Position numbers and translations under genes: made by a program. 7,877 nt of DNA, taken from positions 1-7,877 of the forward strand of contig JAUZQP010000217.1 in assembly GCA_030950965.1 (NCBI GenBank). The letters run 5' to 3'. Shown one piece after another: positions 7,359-7,877 of the stretch. Numbering within the stretch: position 1 is the stretch's first letter; each line of letters opens with the position of its first letter. The DNA comes from Mariprofundaceae bacterium. Its GTDB lineage: Bacteria; Pseudomonadota; Zetaproteobacteria; Mariprofundales; Mariprofundaceae. The notes below the pieces were generated by a model. It was not told where the DNA came from. It did not search any database and worked only from the letters and a program-made list of their open reading frames with translations.

Positions 7359-7398
7359 AATGCGTTGATGGTGACGCTATATTTTATACCATCGCATT
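7359..7398. other. 11-bp bulged hairpin
   Basis: AATGCG (7359-7364) pairs with CGCATT (7393-7398), and ATGGT (7368-7372) with ACCAT (7388-7392). A 3-nt TTG bulge sits on the left arm, and the loop is 15 nt and AT-rich. There is no T-run, so it is not an ordinary terminator. It overlaps the candidate minus-strand -10 and could be an operator or RNA leader structure. Confidence 0.45.
7383..7391 (-). promoter_or_regulatory. candidate extended -10 for rnr operon
   Basis: Read on the minus strand, TGG precedes TATAAA, matching an extended -10 (TGnTATAAT) at 5 of 6 core bases. The -35 position, TTATGG at 17 bp, is poor. A transcript from here would run about 235 nt to the rnr start, antisense through the terminator and tRNA-Leu. 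It is proposed because the 33-bp rnr-tRNA gap has no room for an rnr promoter. Confidence 0.35.
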
Positions 7399-7427
7399 GT
7401 GCCATCCATAAACTCAAGAATTCTGAC

Positions 7428-7442
7428 TATTGTGTAACAATA
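7428..7442. repeat. perfect 6-3-6 palindrome
   Basis: TATTGT, GTA, ACAATA is a perfect inverted repeat, about 40 bp upstream (for minus-strand transcription) of the extended -10 at 7383-7391. Size and symmetry suit a dimeric regulator site. No known regulator consensus is recognised. Confidence 0.4.
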
Positions 7443-7451
7443 AGGCAAATC

Positions 7452-7618
7452 TAGCCTGAATCATTCATAAATCACCGTAATGATTGCGTAGAGCCTTTGT
7501 TTGTAACGGATCCCTTGCTGGGAGTAGCATACCAATGGATACGCTCGACTAGCAGGGTGTTCGTTGCAGACAAAGGGGCAAGCAAGGGCACGACAGTATT
7601 TGTGAATAATTCAGGCTA
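7452..7618. repeat. 167-bp nested inverted repeat (MITE-like or structured RNA)
   Basis: The outer arms 7452-7472 and 7598-7618 match in 19 of 21 positions (left arm begins TAGCCTGAATCATTC). The inner arms 7493-7503/7567-7577 (9 of 11) and 7504-7524/7546-7566 (13 of 21) have exactly the same centre, near 7535, so the whole element folds back on itself. The 20-nt stretches between outer and inner arms pair weakly. If the element proper is CCTG to CAGG (7455-7615), the flanking tetramers are CTAG and CTAA, a near-match that could be a decayed target duplication. Such ends resemble those of some IS1380-type elements from memory, which is unverified. No transposase gene is present. Confidence 0.65.
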
Positions 7619-7634
7619 ATGAACCAAAAAACCT

Positions 7635-7877
7635 TTATTTCACAGCATCCCTGAATGCTTGAATGTCTTTACCGTATTTCTCTACATCTGAAATCATCGC
7701 TTGTTCCTTGTATTTCAGAGCGCCTTTATATTTCTCCACCTTGAATAGCATCTTGGCTAACGTATCCATCAGGCTGCCATTCCCCGCATCTAAATGAAGT
7801 GCGAGGCGAGAAAAAGCCACGGCTTTTTTGTAATTTTTTGCATCATATTCATTCCATGCAAGCGCATGTAAATCCAG
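7635..7877 (-). CDS. TPR-like repeat protein, C-terminal end only
   Basis: The frame is open from the right edge to a TAA at 7635-7637, giving the last 80 residues of a longer protein. The sequence has the alternating-helix pattern of tetratricopeptide repeats. One unit covers about L5 to D31 (LALAW-type start, then Y-K-K-A-V-A-F-S-R-L-A-L-H-L-D). A second begins at about M38 (L-M-D-T-L-A-K-M-L-F-K, then Y-K-G-A-L-K-Y-K-E-Q-A-M), followed by a short charged tail. The rest of the protein and its function cannot be inferred. The stop lies 16 bp from the 167-bp foldback, and no classical terminator is seen after it, although a T6 run on the minus strand lies a few bases downstream. Confidence 0.75.
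   Translation of the reverse strand: MDLHALAWNEYDAKNYKKAVAFSRLALHLDAGNGSLMDTLAKMLFKVEKYKGALKYKEQAMISDVEKYGKDIQAFRDAVK

Larger units (their letters stand above)
7315..7634. other. 320-bp gene-free region rich in dyads
   Basis: I find no convincing coding sequence between the tRNA terminator and the stop of the TPR-like gene. It contains, in order, a small dyad TTTAC-GCT-GTAAA (7335-7347), a bulged hairpin with a minus-strand promoter candidate (7359-7398), a 6-3-6 palindrome (7428-7442) and the 167-bp foldback (7452-7618). It is the likeliest place for the rnr operon promoter. Confidence 0.7.

Overview
This is a bacterial chromosomal segment, most likely from the Pseudomonadota. Evidence for this is the RNase R architecture, the MJ0042-type zinc ribbon joined to a DUF3426-like tail, and a tRNA-Leu(CAG) with an encoded CCA end. 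A gammaproteobacterium or close relative is my best guess, but the genus is not recognisable from sequence alone. Base composition is moderate, codon use looks uniform across the long genes, and the protein-coding part is not obviously mobile.

Layout: every protein gene is on the minus strand, so transcription reads from high to low coordinates. At the right edge is the C-terminal end of a TPR-like protein (7635-7877). It is followed by about 320 bp without a gene (7315-7634) that is rich in dyads. The largest dyad is a 167-bp nested inverted repeat, either MITE-like or a structured RNA. A plus-strand tRNA-Leu(CAG) with its own promoter, a 3' hairpin and an intrinsic terminator lies at about 7132-7314. 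It faces away from rnr with only 33 bp between them, and its -35 box lies inside the first codons of rnr.

The main block appears to be one operon. rnr (RNase R) is followed after 17 nt by a stand-alone flavodiiron/ODP-type metallo-beta-lactamase-fold protein (258 aa, GTG start with a strong Shine-Dalgarno). That gene overlaps by 4 nt (ATGA) a soluble hybrid histidine kinase (two PAS domains, HisKA, HATPase, receiver). After a 37-nt gap comes a zinc-ribbon, single-membrane-span DUF3426-like protein. A DUF58 gene follows 106 bp further on and runs off the left edge.

The most interesting feature is the diiron-fold protein coupled to the PAS hybrid kinase. It has the size and spacing of a flavodiiron diiron domain but no flavodoxin, and one usual iron-ligand histidine is replaced by valine. 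Relatives of this fold act as oxygen-binding sensors rather than enzymes. The inferred role is a cytoplasmic O2, NO or peroxide sensor that controls the kinase. The kinase's receiver has no output domain, so its phosphoryl group probably passes to an HPt or regulator encoded elsewhere.
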